Notes: generated from the sequence alone by a model not told the origin. 64,000 nt of DNA from Paenibacillus sp. PK3_47 (GCF_023520895.1 NZ_CP026029.1:2294001-2358000), one strand, 5' to 3'; positions 44,470 to 52,884 are shown, counted from the first letter of the stretch. A program made the numbers and translations.

Positions 44470-45018
44470 TTGTTTAATTATGTCATAGATGAAGAGCTTG
44501 TGCTGAAACTGCTGATGCCGGAGCATGCCCGTCATATGTACCCGCTGGTTGAACGTTCACGGGAGCGGCTCAGGCAGTGGCTGCCTTGGGTGGACGGCGT
44601 GACCGAACAAGCCCATATCGATGCTTTTGTTAAAAATGCGGTCAGACAGGGCAGCGAGAACGGCGGCTTTACTGCCGGACTGTGGGTCCGGGAGGAGCTG
44701 GCCGGGATTATCGGCTACCATGAGATCGACTGGCAGAACCGCTCTGCAGGCATCGGCTACTGGCTCGGGGAAGGTTATGAAGGCAAAGGATACATGACCA
44801 GCGCCTGCCGGGTCTTTGCCGATTATGCGCTGCTGGAGATGGAGCTGAACCGGATTGAAATCCGCTGCGCTACCGGAAATCTGCCCAGCCGGGCAATTCC
44901 TGAACGGCTGGGCTTTATCTTCGAAGGGGTGATCCGCCAGGCGGAGAAGCTGCCGGCCGGATATGTGAACCATGCCGTGTACGGGCTGCTGCGCAGCGAA
45001 TGGAAGCTTCTCAGCTGA
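44470..45018 (+). CDS. RimL/YdaF-type GNAT acetyltransferase
   Basis: A 182-residue GNAT protein of the group that acetylates N-terminal residues of ribosomal proteins (YdaF/RimL). The acetyl-CoA-binding block is GIGYWLGEGYEGKGYMTSACR, preceded by GIIGYHEIDWQNRSA and followed by NRIEIRCATGNLPSRAIPERLGF, all close to the family pattern. It starts with TTG at 44470 after GGAGAGGAG. It probably shares a transcript with the DUF2164 gene. The true substrate is not evident; many homologues have no proven ribosomal target. Confidence 0.9.
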   Translation: MFNYVIDEELVLKLLMPEHARHMYPLVERSRERLRQWLPWVDGVTEQAHIDAFVKNAVRQGSENGGFTAGLWVREELAGIIGYHEIDWQNRSAGIGYWLGEGYEGKGYMTSACRVFADYALLEMELNRIEIRCATGNLPSRAIPERLGFIFEGVIRQAEKLPAGYVNHAVYGLLRSEWKLLS

Positions 45019-45059
45019 ACCGGAGACAGCAATTCCCTGCGGGCACTTAGCTTTTAAGC

Positions 45060-45098
45060 GCCAAATAGCCTGGAGGCTTGTCCTCCAGGCTATTTGGC
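45060..45098. repeat. Perfect 17-bp inverted repeat after the RimL-like gene
   Basis: GCCAAATAGCCTGGAGG and CCTCCAGGCTATTTGGC separated by five bases. It lies between convergent genes like a terminator, but neither side has a T-run, unlike the other terminators in this window. Confidence 0.85.
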
Positions 45099-45157
45099 TG
45101 CGCGGCTCCCGGCAAATTGCCGTAATTATCAGCTGTGCTTTGAACCAGGATGCTGAC

Positions 45158-45796
45158 TTACTCCCGCTCAAGCCATGTCCGGAAATCCTCGCGGATCTCC
45201 CCTGTCAGCGCACTGATCTCAGCCAGCTCCCCGAGATCCGACTTATCCTTCCGGCCGACCTCCATCGCCTTGAGCACGCGCCGGACGTTAATGCCTTCTT
45301 CTCCGGACCCTGTCTTGATGACAGTGTCACCGGCAACAATCTCGCCCCCGCGCAGTACGCGGAAATAGAAGCCGCTGTAGCCCGTAGCCAACACCTTGGC
45401 CGGCATATCATTTGCACCATGCTTCTGTGACAGCTTGAAGCACGGGAAGCGCGGCTGGCTCACCTGCAGCACTGCCGACCCGATTTCATACACATCTCCG
45501 ATACATACCTCGGTTTCCAGCAGTCCGCTGACCGTGAGGTTCTCCCCGAAGGCGGAATAATCCAGTTTTTTGCCGAGCTGCTCCTCCCAATAGGCATAAT
45601 GCTCAATGGGATAGACACAGACTGCCTTGTCAGGACCTCCGTGATTGATCCGGTCGGCCTGGCCGTCCCCGTCAAACCCTTCCGCCCCGAGCTGCACCGG
45701 ACCGGCTGCCGGATTCTTGTAGATCCCTGTCTCCAGCGGCTTGCCGCGGTAATCAACCGTTACCGGCTTACCTACGTTAAGTGAAACGACTTCCAT
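45158..45796 (-). CDS. MOSC-domain protein (YiiM-like)
   Basis: A 212-residue MOSC-domain protein. The motifs GFDGDGQADRINHGGPDKAV, FGENLTVSG, CIGDVYEIG and the conserved-Cys loop SQPRFPCFKL are those of the YiiM group, which binds molybdenum cofactor and reduces N-hydroxylated compounds in E. coli. It is probably soluble. The start is the ATG at 45796, eight bases after GGAGG; the ATG at 45802 lies too close to that site. It overlaps the upstream GNAT gene by 20 bases, implying coupled expression. With moaA, mobA and the oxidoreductase it adds to the molybdenum theme. Confidence 0.9.
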   Translation of the reverse strand: MEVVSLNVGKPVTVDYRGKPLETGIYKNPAAGPVQLGAEGFDGDGQADRINHGGPDKAVCVYPIEHYAYWEEQLGKKLDYSAFGENLTVSGLLETEVCIGDVYEIGSAVLQVSQPRFPCFKLSQKHGANDMPAKVLATGYSGFYFRVLRGGEIVAGDTVIKTGSGEEGINVRRVLKAMEVGRKDKSDLGELAEISALTGEIREDFRTWLERE

Positions 45797-46307
45797 CTGC
45801 ATCCCCTCCAGTCAGCATACAGTACATAAATACTTCGTCGACATAATGCCCGCCAAGATAAAATTCTTCCCTCAGCCGGCCCTCTTCACAAAAACCGCAT
45901 CTGCGGTAGAACGACAGGGCGGTCTCATTGCTTGACAGTACCCGCAGGCGGAGCTTGCGGATTCCGTTCGCCGCAGCATGCCGCTTGATGGCCGCAACCA
46001 GCTGAGTGCCGATGCCCTGCCGCTGAAACCGCGGATGCACGGCAATATTGATCTCGCACACATGCCGGTGGGATTCCATTCCGGTAGGGCAGCCGAAGCC
46101 CACATATCCGCACACTTCCCCGTCCTTCAAGGCTACCAGCTGCGAACCCGGCGGGGCATGCAGCAAATAATCCTCCCGGGAACGCCACATTAGCGGCCCC
46201 GGGGTTGTCTCTTCCGTCCAGATCATATGATCCAGAATGATCAGCTCACGGGCATCCCTGATTTCCGAAGGACGGATCGTAAGCGAGCCCCCGTTAATTT
46301 GCTGCAT
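45777..46307 (-). CDS. GNAT-family N-acetyltransferase
   Basis: A 176-residue GNAT enzyme. Acetyl-CoA loop: HPRFQRQGIGTQLVAAIKRHA (R/Q-x-x-G-x-G/A type, about residues 96-115), then SSNETALSFYRRCGFCEEGRLREEF and a tyrosine-rich tail, YVDEVFMYCML. Substrate unknown. It starts at 46307 with MQQINGGSLTIRPSEIRDA. The TIRPSEIRDAREL opening is typical of the family. It is translationally linked to the MOSC gene downstream. Confidence 0.85.
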   Translation of the reverse strand: MQQINGGSLTIRPSEIRDARELIILDHMIWTEETTPGPLMWRSREDYLLHAPPGSQLVALKDGEVCGYVGFGCPTGMESHRHVCEINIAVHPRFQRQGIGTQLVAAIKRHAAANGIRKLRLRVLSSNETALSFYRRCGFCEEGRLREEFYLGGHYVDEVFMYCMLTGGDADGSRFT

Positions 46308-46384
46308 AACTGCTCCACCCCTTGCCTTACCTCTGATTCTCTCTCTGGTCTATAAGCTTTTCCGGTTTGTTCCGGTCTTGTCCA

Positions 46385-47602
46385 TTATACCGCACTTTGC
46401 TCCAGAGTACGGGCTGAACGGTTAGCATAAGCGTGGAATACAAAGAACCCTACCGCCAGCACCGCCATAGCACAGGCCAGCCATCCGGTGGGCGCAAGCC
46501 CGCCCTGGTCGAACAGGCCGCCCATCAAAGCGGGGCCGATTACCCGGCCAACCGCCCCTATTCCCCCGCTGAGCCCCAGATAGAACGGTGCATTGCGCCC
46601 GGCGGCCTCCGAGATAAAGGCTGGTGTTGCCGGCGAAATCAGCATTTCACCGAGCGTTGCCAGTGTCATCGCCAGCACCAGGCCGGGATAAGTCGGCATC
46701 AGCAGAATAACTGCGTATCCGCTGAGGTAGAACACGGCGCTTGCCGTCATCTGGGCATTGGAGGTTCCGGCGAACCACCGTTTGATTAGGCTTACCACAG
46801 GCTGGGCGGCAAAGATCAGAATCCCGTTGAGTGTCCATAAAAAGCTGTAGAGGCTCTTGGACCAGCCTTCCGAAATGATAAACGGCGATACGCCAGTATT
46901 CCAGACCGAGTTGCCGATCAGCAGAAACATCGTACCCAGCGACATATACAGATAAATCCGGGTATTGCCCATCAGTCTCCAGCCGGACAGTTCACGGTGC
47001 GGCGTTCTGCGCGGCACTTCCCCCTGCACAGGCACACTGCTGATTTTCCGCAGATAAAATAAGAAAAACACAGCAAATACCGCAGAGGTCATCCCATTCA
47101 TCACAAAGCTCAGCATATAGGATATGTCGGCCAGAAAACCGCTGAGTATGGTCCCCAGCGCCACCCCGATGTTATTCGCGACATAGATGATATTGAACAA
47201 TTCGGCGCGCCGTTCCGAGAAGCGGAAGCCGACAAACGCCTGTATGGCAGGCTGGGCCATAGAGTTGAACAGTCCGACCAGGCCCATAATGACCATGAAC
47301 ACATACCAGTTCAGGCTCGCGGCAGGCAGTGCGAATAACGCCAGTGCATTCATGGCCAGCGCGCCGACAATGAGGCGTTTAACCCCCAGCTTATGATACA
47401 GCGAGCCGCCCAGCAGCTGTCCGGCAATGCCTCCAAGCGACTGGATGGCAATAACAATCCCGGCCTCCTGCATGCTGCGTCCCAGTTCCTCAAACACATA
47501 CATTGTCACAAGCGGCCACATCAGCGCACTGCCGGTCGCATTGACGAGACTTGCGATCAAAAATACTTTAACTTCCCTAGGATAGTCCTGCAAAAACTTC
47601 AT
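46385..47602 (-). CDS. MFS transporter (multidrug-type, DHA1)
   Basis: A 405-residue permease with twelve hydrophobic segments. The N-terminal half has GSALMWPLVTMYVFEELGRSMQ and GGSLYHKLGVKRLIVGALAMNALAL, the MFS A-motif region (GGxxxDRxGxRR type, degenerate). It resembles small multidrug or YfmO/MdtH-like exporters of Bacillales. The ATG at 47602 lies at the end of a 100-base gap after the molybdopterin oxidoreductase. No regulator is adjacent, so the substrate cannot be inferred. Confidence 0.87.
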   Translation of the reverse strand: MKFLQDYPREVKVFLIASLVNATGSALMWPLVTMYVFEELGRSMQEAGIVIAIQSLGGIAGQLLGGSLYHKLGVKRLIVGALAMNALALFALPAASLNWYVFMVIMGLVGLFNSMAQPAIQAFVGFRFSERRAELFNIIYVANNIGVALGTILSGFLADISYMLSFVMNGMTSAVFAVFFLFYLRKISSVPVQGEVPRRTPHRELSGWRLMGNTRIYLYMSLGTMFLLIGNSVWNTGVSPFIISEGWSKSLYSFLWTLNGILIFAAQPVVSLIKRWFAGTSNAQMTASAVFYLSGYAVILLMPTYPGLVLAMTLATLGEMLISPATPAFISEAAGRNAPFYLGLSGGIGAVGRVIGPALMGGLFDQGGLAPTGWLACAMAVLAVGFFVFHAYANRSARTLEQSAV

Positions 47603-47703
47603 GGCTTGTCTTTCATCCCCTGTAATCTATGTGTAATCAATTCCATCCAGTATCAGCCCTAAACAGGGTGAAGGGCAAGCCTATGCATCAACGCTTTATC
47701 GCG

Positions 47704-49797
47704 TTATTCTATTGTAGCACTCAAAGCCAGTTCCCGCTTTTTCACTTCTACCGTTGCCGAGAAAAAGGTCGCACCGCCGCCCATATCACTGAGCCGGTCC
47801 GGGGTAAGCACATTGACCCGCTGCTTCGTTCCCTTGCCGTCCCACCAAAGCCCCTGGCTGATGACGGTGCCCGGCAGCATTTTGTCCGTAACCATAGCCT
47901 TAATTTCTACTATACCTCTGCTGTTATATACAGTGATTTCATCGCCGTCTGCGATGCCCCGGGCTGCCGCATCGCCGGGATGAATCTGCAGCACCGGTTC
48001 CTTCTCCAGCTTCCGGTGCTTCTCCACATTCCCGAAGGTGGAATTCAGGAAATTGTGGTTCGGCGGCGAGATGAGCATAAGCGGATATTCGGCGTCCCGC
48101 GCCGGCTGCCGGACACCGTCATAACCTTCTTTAAGCGGCGTATAGACAGGCAGCGGCGGCAGTCCGGCCAATTCCATCGCGTTGGAATACAGCTCGATTT
48201 TGCCGGAAGGTGTCGGCAGTGTATCCAAATATGCCTCCTGACGCGACATGTCCAGCTTCACGAACCGCTCCGCCTTCAGCCGCTCCAGTGTTACCCCGTT
48301 CAGATAAGGGTTACGCGGATAATCCAGCGCCTCCGTGATCATCTCCTCTTCGGACTGGCCAAAGACTTCGGGCTCAAAGCCCATGGCCTGTCCGAGCAGC
48401 GAGAACAGCTCCACATTGCTCTTGCATTCACCCTGCCGCTCCAGAACCGGCTCCTGAAGCTGCATATAGTGGTGCCAGTAGGAGCCGTATAAGTCGGTGT
48501 TTTCAAAGGTAGAGGTCGCAGGAAGCACGATGTCGGCGTACATTGCCGTATCCGTCATGAACAGATCATGCACGACTGTGAACAGATCCTCCCGGGCAAA
48601 GCCTGCCTTGACTTTATCAGCATTAGGCGCCACTACGAGCGGATTGCTGCAGTAGACGAACAGGCTCCTGACCGGCTGATCCTCCTGCCCCAGCACCTCG
48701 CCGATGCGGTTCATGTTGATGCTGCGTCCGCGCGGGTTGCTGCGCAGACCCGGCCGGGACAGCTTCCCGGAATTAACAGCACTGTAATAGCTGTTGGACC
48801 TGATAGCCCCGCCCCCCGGCTTCTGCCAGGCACCGACAAGCGCCGGCAGGCAGGCGATGCTGCGGACATTCATTCCGCCGTTGTCATGATGCTGCAGACC
48901 GTTGCCAATATGGATGTACGGTACCTTGGCTTCGCCGTACATCCTGGCCAGCTGCTCGATATCTTCTGCAGGCACCCCCGTTATCTCCGAGACCAGCTCA
49001 GGCGGATACTTACGCGCCTGCTCGCGCAGCTCGTTATGTCCCACGGTGTACTTCTGCAGAAAGGCCTCATCAGTCAGGCCGTCCCGGAACAGGATATGCA
49101 TCAGGCCAAGTGCCAGTGCTGCATCTGTTCCCGGATAGAGCGGCAGGAACCAGTCGGCCCACTGGGCGGTGCGGTTGCGGTGGACATCGATGACCACGAC
49201 CTTTGCGCCGCGTTTGCGCGCCTGCTCTGCAAAAATAACCTGATGCATATTCGTGCTGACGATATTGCCGCCCCAGACAATGATCAGATCGGCGTTTACC
49301 GTCTCCTCCGGATTGGTTCCCCCTTCCATACCCATGGTGTAATTCCAGCCCGTTACGCCGGCGGCGTTGCAGATTTTGGCGTCCAGCCGGCTGGCGCCCA
49401 GCCTGTTAAAGAACCGGCGGTCCATGCCGCCCACGCTAAGTACACCCATATTGCCGTAAAAGTAATAGGGAAGAATGCTCTCCGGACCGTATTCCGCAGA
49501 CAGCGCTTTATACCGGCCGGCAATCTCCGAAACCGCCTCATCCCAGGTAATCTGTTCAAAGGCCCCGCTTCCCTTCGGGCCTGTGCGGCGCAGCGGGTGC
49601 ATCAGCCGCTCCGGATGATGCACCCGTCCGGCCATATTGCGCACCTTATTGCAGATCGCTCCCCGGGTAACCGGATGAGCAGGATTTCCTTCGACTTTTA
49701 CAATCTTCCCGTCCTGCTTATGCACCAGCAGTCCGCAGGTGTCAGGGCAGTCCAGCGGACATACCGCCGGAAAAATGCCGTCGCTGCTATGCTTCAA
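47704..49797 (-). CDS. Molybdopterin oxidoreductase (formate dehydrogenase/DMSO reductase superfamily, YyaE-like)
   Basis: A 697-residue soluble-looking enzyme, with no Tat signal. The N-terminal [4Fe-4S] site is CPLDCPDTCG with a later CNK (C13, C17, C21, C48). The molybdopterin-binding domains follow (AVSEIAGRYKAL; DLIIVWGGNIVSTNMHQ; NPLVVAPNADKV) and a C-terminal dinucleotide-binding domain (LISPPNHNFLNSTFGNVEKH, LQIHPGDAAARGI). A Cys in AKICNAAGV could ligand Mo. There is no in-frame TGA selenocysteine. The start is a TTG at 49797 with GGGGG upstream. It resembles B. subtilis YyaE; substrate unproven. The formate channel next door makes formate plausible but not certain. Confidence 0.9.
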   Translation of the reverse strand: MKHSSDGIFPAVCPLDCPDTCGLLVHKQDGKIVKVEGNPAHPVTRGAICNKVRNMAGRVHHPERLMHPLRRTGPKGSGAFEQITWDEAVSEIAGRYKALSAEYGPESILPYYFYGNMGVLSVGGMDRRFFNRLGASRLDAKICNAAGVTGWNYTMGMEGGTNPEETVNADLIIVWGGNIVSTNMHQVIFAEQARKRGAKVVVIDVHRNRTAQWADWFLPLYPGTDAALALGLMHILFRDGLTDEAFLQKYTVGHNELREQARKYPPELVSEITGVPAEDIEQLARMYGEAKVPYIHIGNGLQHHDNGGMNVRSIACLPALVGAWQKPGGGAIRSNSYYSAVNSGKLSRPGLRSNPRGRSINMNRIGEVLGQEDQPVRSLFVYCSNPLVVAPNADKVKAGFAREDLFTVVHDLFMTDTAMYADIVLPATSTFENTDLYGSYWHHYMQLQEPVLERQGECKSNVELFSLLGQAMGFEPEVFGQSEEEMITEALDYPRNPYLNGVTLERLKAERFVKLDMSRQEAYLDTLPTPSGKIELYSNAMELAGLPPLPVYTPLKEGYDGVRQPARDAEYPLMLISPPNHNFLNSTFGNVEKHRKLEKEPVLQIHPGDAAARGIADGDEITVYNSRGIVEIKAMVTDKMLPGTVISQGLWWDGKGTKQRVNVLTPDRLSDMGGGATFFSATVEVKKRELALSATIE

Positions 49798-50139
49798 GGC
49801 AGAAGTCCCCCTTATTTTCCAACAGATTATATTTCATGGAATTACTCATCTGTTCATTGTATAGCGGGCTCTTCCGGCCGTAAAGAAAATCACTGCATTC
49901 AGCCTGATTCGTTTCTGGTATACCAGGGTAATAAAGAGCATGAAACACTCCCTATTGATTCGCCGTGAGCCCGATTTCGTTCCCCCGAGTCGGATATGCA
50001 CGGCGAATTTTGTTATGTCTGGATGATCTCCCCAAACCAAAAAACACTCCCTGCTGCTTCCCTAAAGCACGTAGGCCGAAGAGAAAATCACTCAGGAAGT
50101 GTTCTGAAGGCCTGCCGATCCGGCTGGCCCGTTCTATCA
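49798..50139. other. Intergenic region with diverged repeated segments
   Basis: Holds no supported gene. Two pairs of similar words occur: GGCCGTAAAGAAAATCACT (near 49875) with GGCCGAAGAGAAAATCACT (near 50080), and AAACACTCCCT followed by TTG-like sequence (near 49940 and 50045). The minus strand after the formate channel could form ACACTTCC/GGGAGTGT followed by TTTTTT (about 50100-50042), possibly its terminator. Confidence 0.5.
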
Positions 50140-50967
50140 TTAAGCGTGTTTCTTGATGCCGGCTGCCGGAATGTCCTGAGGTGCCGAGACCACAGCCGGA
50201 GCCTTGCGCAGATATGCCATATAATAAGCAGCAGCGACGAAAATTGCCCCGCCTGTGAGATTGCCGAGCCAGACAGGAACAAAATTGCCGAAATATTGTC
50301 CCCATGTAAAGTGGCCTTCAAATATAGCAGCAGGGATCAGGAACATGTTCGCTACAACGTGCTGGAAGCCGATTGCTACAAAGGCCATCGTCGGGAACCA
50401 GATGCCAAGAATTTTGCCGCTGAAATTATCCGCCCCGTAGGAAAGCCATACGGCCAGAGCCACCAGCCAGTTACAGCCGATCCCCGAGACGAAGGCCTGC
50501 AGGAAGGTTACATCAATCTTGTGCTCTGCCATATCAATCAGCTTATCCAGGTACACTCCGTCTGCCGTCAGTCCTACCACATGACCGAAGAAATAGGCGA
50601 CGAACAAGGCGCCTGCCAGATTGCTGACTGTAATCAGCACGAGGTTCTTGACAACATCCCATAATGAGATCTTCTTGGCCAGAAAAGCCAGCGGCACCGC
50701 CATCATATTGCCTGTCAGCAGCTCGCCCCCCGCCAGCAGCACCATAATCAGTCCTACCGGGAATACCGCTGCCCCGATAAAATTAGCTATGGAGCCCCAT
50801 TCAGCCGGTGCACCGGCTATGACGCGAATATCCAGCAAAAATCCGAGCGAAATAAAAGCCCCCCCCAGAAAACCGAGAATGAGCACGGCCGCAAGCGGAT
50901 TATGAACCTTCTTGATTCCGTTCTCAACCGTTACCTCGGCAATCTGCTGCGGTTTGTTGTATGCCAT
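50140..50967 (-). CDS. Formate/nitrite transporter (FocA/NirC family)
   Basis: A 275-residue pentameric-channel subunit with six membrane segments. The FNT signatures are present: GGAFISLGFLLDIRV in the first helix, AGGELLTGNMM, VSGIGCNWLVALAVWL and the conserved gating His in GFQHVVANMFLIPAAIF. It conducts formate, nitrite or hydrosulfide, often as an acid-dependent symport. The ATG at 50967 follows AAAGGGG. Three Crp/Fnr-type palindromes lie 60-125 bases upstream, indicating oxygen- or catabolite-linked control. The neighbours (oxidoreductase, fhs) favour formate as substrate. Confidence 0.93.
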   Translation of the reverse strand: MAYNKPQQIAEVTVENGIKKVHNPLAAVLILGFLGGAFISLGFLLDIRVIAGAPAEWGSIANFIGAAVFPVGLIMVLLAGGELLTGNMMAVPLAFLAKKISLWDVVKNLVLITVSNLAGALFVAYFFGHVVGLTADGVYLDKLIDMAEHKIDVTFLQAFVSGIGCNWLVALAVWLSYGADNFSGKILGIWFPTMAFVAIGFQHVVANMFLIPAAIFEGHFTWGQYFGNFVPVWLGNLTGGAIFVAAAYYMAYLRKAPAVVSAPQDIPAAGIKKHA

Positions 50968-51027
50968 GATTCCTATCCCCTTTATAATGACTTATTACTT
51001 AAAATTTGTTCCTTTATGCCATTGTAG

Positions 51028-51043
51028 CGTGATCCCAATCACA
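51028..51043. promoter_or_regulatory. Crp/Fnr-type site A upstream of the formate channel
   Basis: CGTGA-TCCCAA-TCACA, a perfect GTGA-N6-TCAC palindrome matching the Crp/Fnr consensus TGTGA-N6-TCACA at 9 of 10 positions. Its centre is 20 bases from site B. Confidence 0.75.
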
Positions 51044-51047
51044 ATTA

Positions 51048-51063
51048 CGTGATAAATATCACC
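51048..51063. promoter_or_regulatory. Crp/Fnr-type site B upstream of the formate channel
   Basis: CGTGA-TAAATA-TCACC with perfect GTGA/TCAC arms, centred 29 bases from site C. Confidence 0.72.
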
Positions 51064-51076
51064 TCAGGAAAGCTCA

Positions 51077-51092
51077 CGTGAAAGTTTTCACT
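51077..51092. promoter_or_regulatory. Crp/Fnr-type site C upstream of the formate channel
   Basis: CGTGA-AAGTTT-TCACT with perfect GTGA/TCAC arms. Its left arm forms TCACGTGA with the bases before it (51074-51081). Confidence 0.72.
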
Positions 51093-51160
51093 GACATGTC
51101 AAATTTACCATAATGGGTTTAACGGGGATGTGCAAAAAGGCATAATCCGCTGAACGAAAC

Positions 51161-51193
51161 AAAAAAAGCCCGGAGCATGAAATGCTCCAGGCT
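51161..51193 (-). terminator. Terminator of the NADH oxidase gene
   Basis: AGCCTGGAGCAT and ATGCTCCGGGCT on the minus strand (51193-51167) form a 12-bp stem with one mismatch, followed by TTTTTTT. Confidence 0.9.
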
Positions 51194-51207
51194 TCGCACT
51201 TTATCTG

Positions 51208-52572
51208 TTATACATTGACTGTTTCCTTAGCTGCGGCAGCTTTAGGCAGCGCCTGAAGTCCTGCAGTGTTGAGGAAGTTCCAAGGCTTGTTGTAGTGCGG
51301 CTGGAAGAAGAAATCGATGAAGGCCAGCTGATCCACTGTCATTTTGTTCTGGATGCACACGGACACGGTGTTGATCGATTGCGTAAGGTCCATCTTGGAC
51401 ATGATCTGCGCCCCGAGAATCCGGCGTGTGGCACGTTCGAATACTACTTTGAGCTGCACTTCTTCAAAAGTAGGCATGAACTCCGGACGGTAGTTGTCGG
51501 TAATCATGACGCTGTCGGCTTCAATACCTTCCGCCTTCGCTCCGGCTTCGGTCAGACCTGTACCGGCAATGTTGTCCTCATAAATTTTGATCCCCGAAGT
51601 GCCTTGTGTTCCCATATAAGGAATGGTCTGAGCCACCAGATTGCGGGCGACCAGCGTACCCATCCGTACAGCGTTAGTAGCCAGCGGGATGTAAGCATGC
51701 TTGCCTGTCGGGTTGTAATGGATGGCGCAGCTGTCACCGGCGGCATACACATCCGGAAGGCTGGTCTGCATGTAATCATTGACGATAATAGCGCCGTTAG
51801 GCAGCATATCCACCTGGCCCTTCAGCAGCTCTGTATTCGGACGGAAACCGATGCAGAGGATAACCAGATCCGTCTCATGCTCCCCTTTGCTCGTGATGAC
51901 CTTGGTCACTTTACCGTTTTCTCCGGCAAAAGAACTTACCTTCTCGCCAAGGGCCAGCTTGATTCCGTGATCCTCCAGCGACTTCTCGATCGGTGAAGTG
52001 AATTCCTTATCGAGATATTTGCTCAGAATCCGCTCTTCGCCATCAATCAGGGTAACCTGCTTCCCGTTCATTTGAAAAGCTTCCACGAGCTCGACCCCGA
52101 TGTATCCCGCGCCGATCACAGTGATTCTGTCCACTTTCTGCGCTCTTTCAATAATCGTGTTGGAGTGGGCGTAATTCTTCGACAGCAGGATGCCGTCCAG
52201 TTCCATGCCTTCCAGCTTCGGAATAATCGGCCACGAGCCGGTAGTCATAATCAGTTTATCGTAAGTGTCTGTATGCTCCATGCCTGTTGCCAGGTTGCGG
52301 GCACGCAGTGTTTTGGCTTCTGTATCTATATTGATAACTTCATGGCGCATATTCATCTTCACGCCCAGTTCGGCAAGCTTCTCCGGCGAGGAGTAGAACA
52401 ATCCTTGAGCATCCTTTACCACTCCGCCTACATAAAGCGCAATGCCGCATGACAGGAACGACACGTTATCATTTTTCTCGTACACCGTAATTTCGGCATC
52501 CGGGTAAAGCTGGGCGGTATTCACAATGGCTGCGGTTCCGGCGTGTGTACATCCAATGACTGCTACTTTCAT
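51208..52572 (-). CDS. NADH oxidase/CoA-disulfide reductase family flavoprotein
   Basis: A 454-residue FAD enzyme. The N-terminal FAD fold VAVIGCTHAGTAAIVNTAQ is followed by the redox-active Cys in NVSFLSCGIALYVGG, the catalytic residue of water-forming NADH oxidase and CoA-disulfide reductase. The NADH site is ITVIGAGYIGVELVEAF, and VYAAGDSCAI is the second FAD motif. It would reduce O2 to water (regenerating NAD+) or CoA-disulfide to CoA; the C-terminal domain alone does not decide. The start is the ATG at 52572 with GGAGGAGG upstream; an upstream start would remove that site. Three Fnr-type sites precede it, fitting a role at low oxygen. Confidence 0.92.
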   Translation of the reverse strand: MKVAVIGCTHAGTAAIVNTAQLYPDAEITVYEKNDNVSFLSCGIALYVGGVVKDAQGLFYSSPEKLAELGVKMNMRHEVINIDTEAKTLRARNLATGMEHTDTYDKLIMTTGSWPIIPKLEGMELDGILLSKNYAHSNTIIERAQKVDRITVIGAGYIGVELVEAFQMNGKQVTLIDGEERILSKYLDKEFTSPIEKSLEDHGIKLALGEKVSSFAGENGKVTKVITSKGEHETDLVILCIGFRPNTELLKGQVDMLPNGAIIVNDYMQTSLPDVYAAGDSCAIHYNPTGKHAYIPLATNAVRMGTLVARNLVAQTIPYMGTQGTSGIKIYEDNIAGTGLTEAGAKAEGIEADSVMITDNYRPEFMPTFEEVQLKVVFERATRRILGAQIMSKMDLTQSINTVSVCIQNKMTVDQLAFIDFFFQPHYNKPWNFLNTAGLQALPKAAAAKETVNV

Positions 52573-52623
52573 GATTTCATCCTCCTCCAAATTGGTAAAG
52601 CTATTTATTTATTTTCTGGTATT

Positions 52624-52639
52624 TGTGATTAATTTCACT
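52624..52639. promoter_or_regulatory. Crp/Fnr-type site D upstream of the NADH oxidase
   Basis: TGTGA-TTAATT-TCACT, identical to the B. subtilis Fnr consensus half-sites TGTGA and TCACT. About 55 bases before the start codon. Confidence 0.78.
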
Positions 52640-52656
52640 TTATACATTGATTATAT

Positions 52657-52672
52657 TGTGATTTTTCTCACA
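52657..52672. promoter_or_regulatory. Crp/Fnr-type site E upstream of the NADH oxidase
   Basis: TGTGA-TTTTTC-TCACA, a full match to the Crp/Fnr palindrome, identical over 16 bases to site F. Confidence 0.8.
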
Positions 52673-52685
52673 ACACAAGTGTAAT

Positions 52686-52701
52686 TGTGATTTTTCTCAC
52701 A
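52686..52701. promoter_or_regulatory. Crp/Fnr-type site F upstream of the NADH oxidase
   Basis: TGTGA-TTTTTC-TCACA, the same 16 bases as site E, 29 bases further upstream. A half-site (TTCACAA) follows at 52705-52711. Confidence 0.8.
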
Positions 52702-52816
52702 TTGTTCACAATTTGGATTATCTTCTACATGGTTAGACGCAGTATGTGCAGGCAACACGTTGCTCTAATTGTATTTTACCCAGGCGGGAGGACTTTATAT
52801 CTTTTTACAGCACGAT

Positions 52817-52858
52817 AAAAAAAACCAATGCCGCGGGAAATCCGCCTGGCACTGGTTT
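52817..52858 (-). terminator. Terminator of fhs
   Basis: AAACCAGTGCC and GGCATTGGTTT (minus strand, 52858-52822) form an 11-bp stem with a G-U pair, followed by TTTTT. Confidence 0.9.
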
Positions 52859-52884
52859 CTCATACAGCAGATCGGGGCAGCCTG

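Larger units (their letters stand above)
52573..52884. other. Regulatory region upstream of the NADH oxidase, and fhs terminator
   Basis: About 310 bases. It contains three Crp/Fnr-type sites (52624-52701), an AT-rich stretch likely to hold the NADH oxidase promoter, and, at the other end, the fhs terminator (52817-52858). Confidence 0.7.

Noticed and set aside
47704..49797. Selenocysteine formate dehydrogenase
   Set aside because: No in-frame TGA occurs, and the candidate Mo-ligand position reads Cys; the enzyme could still be a Cys-type formate dehydrogenase, so the substrate is left open.
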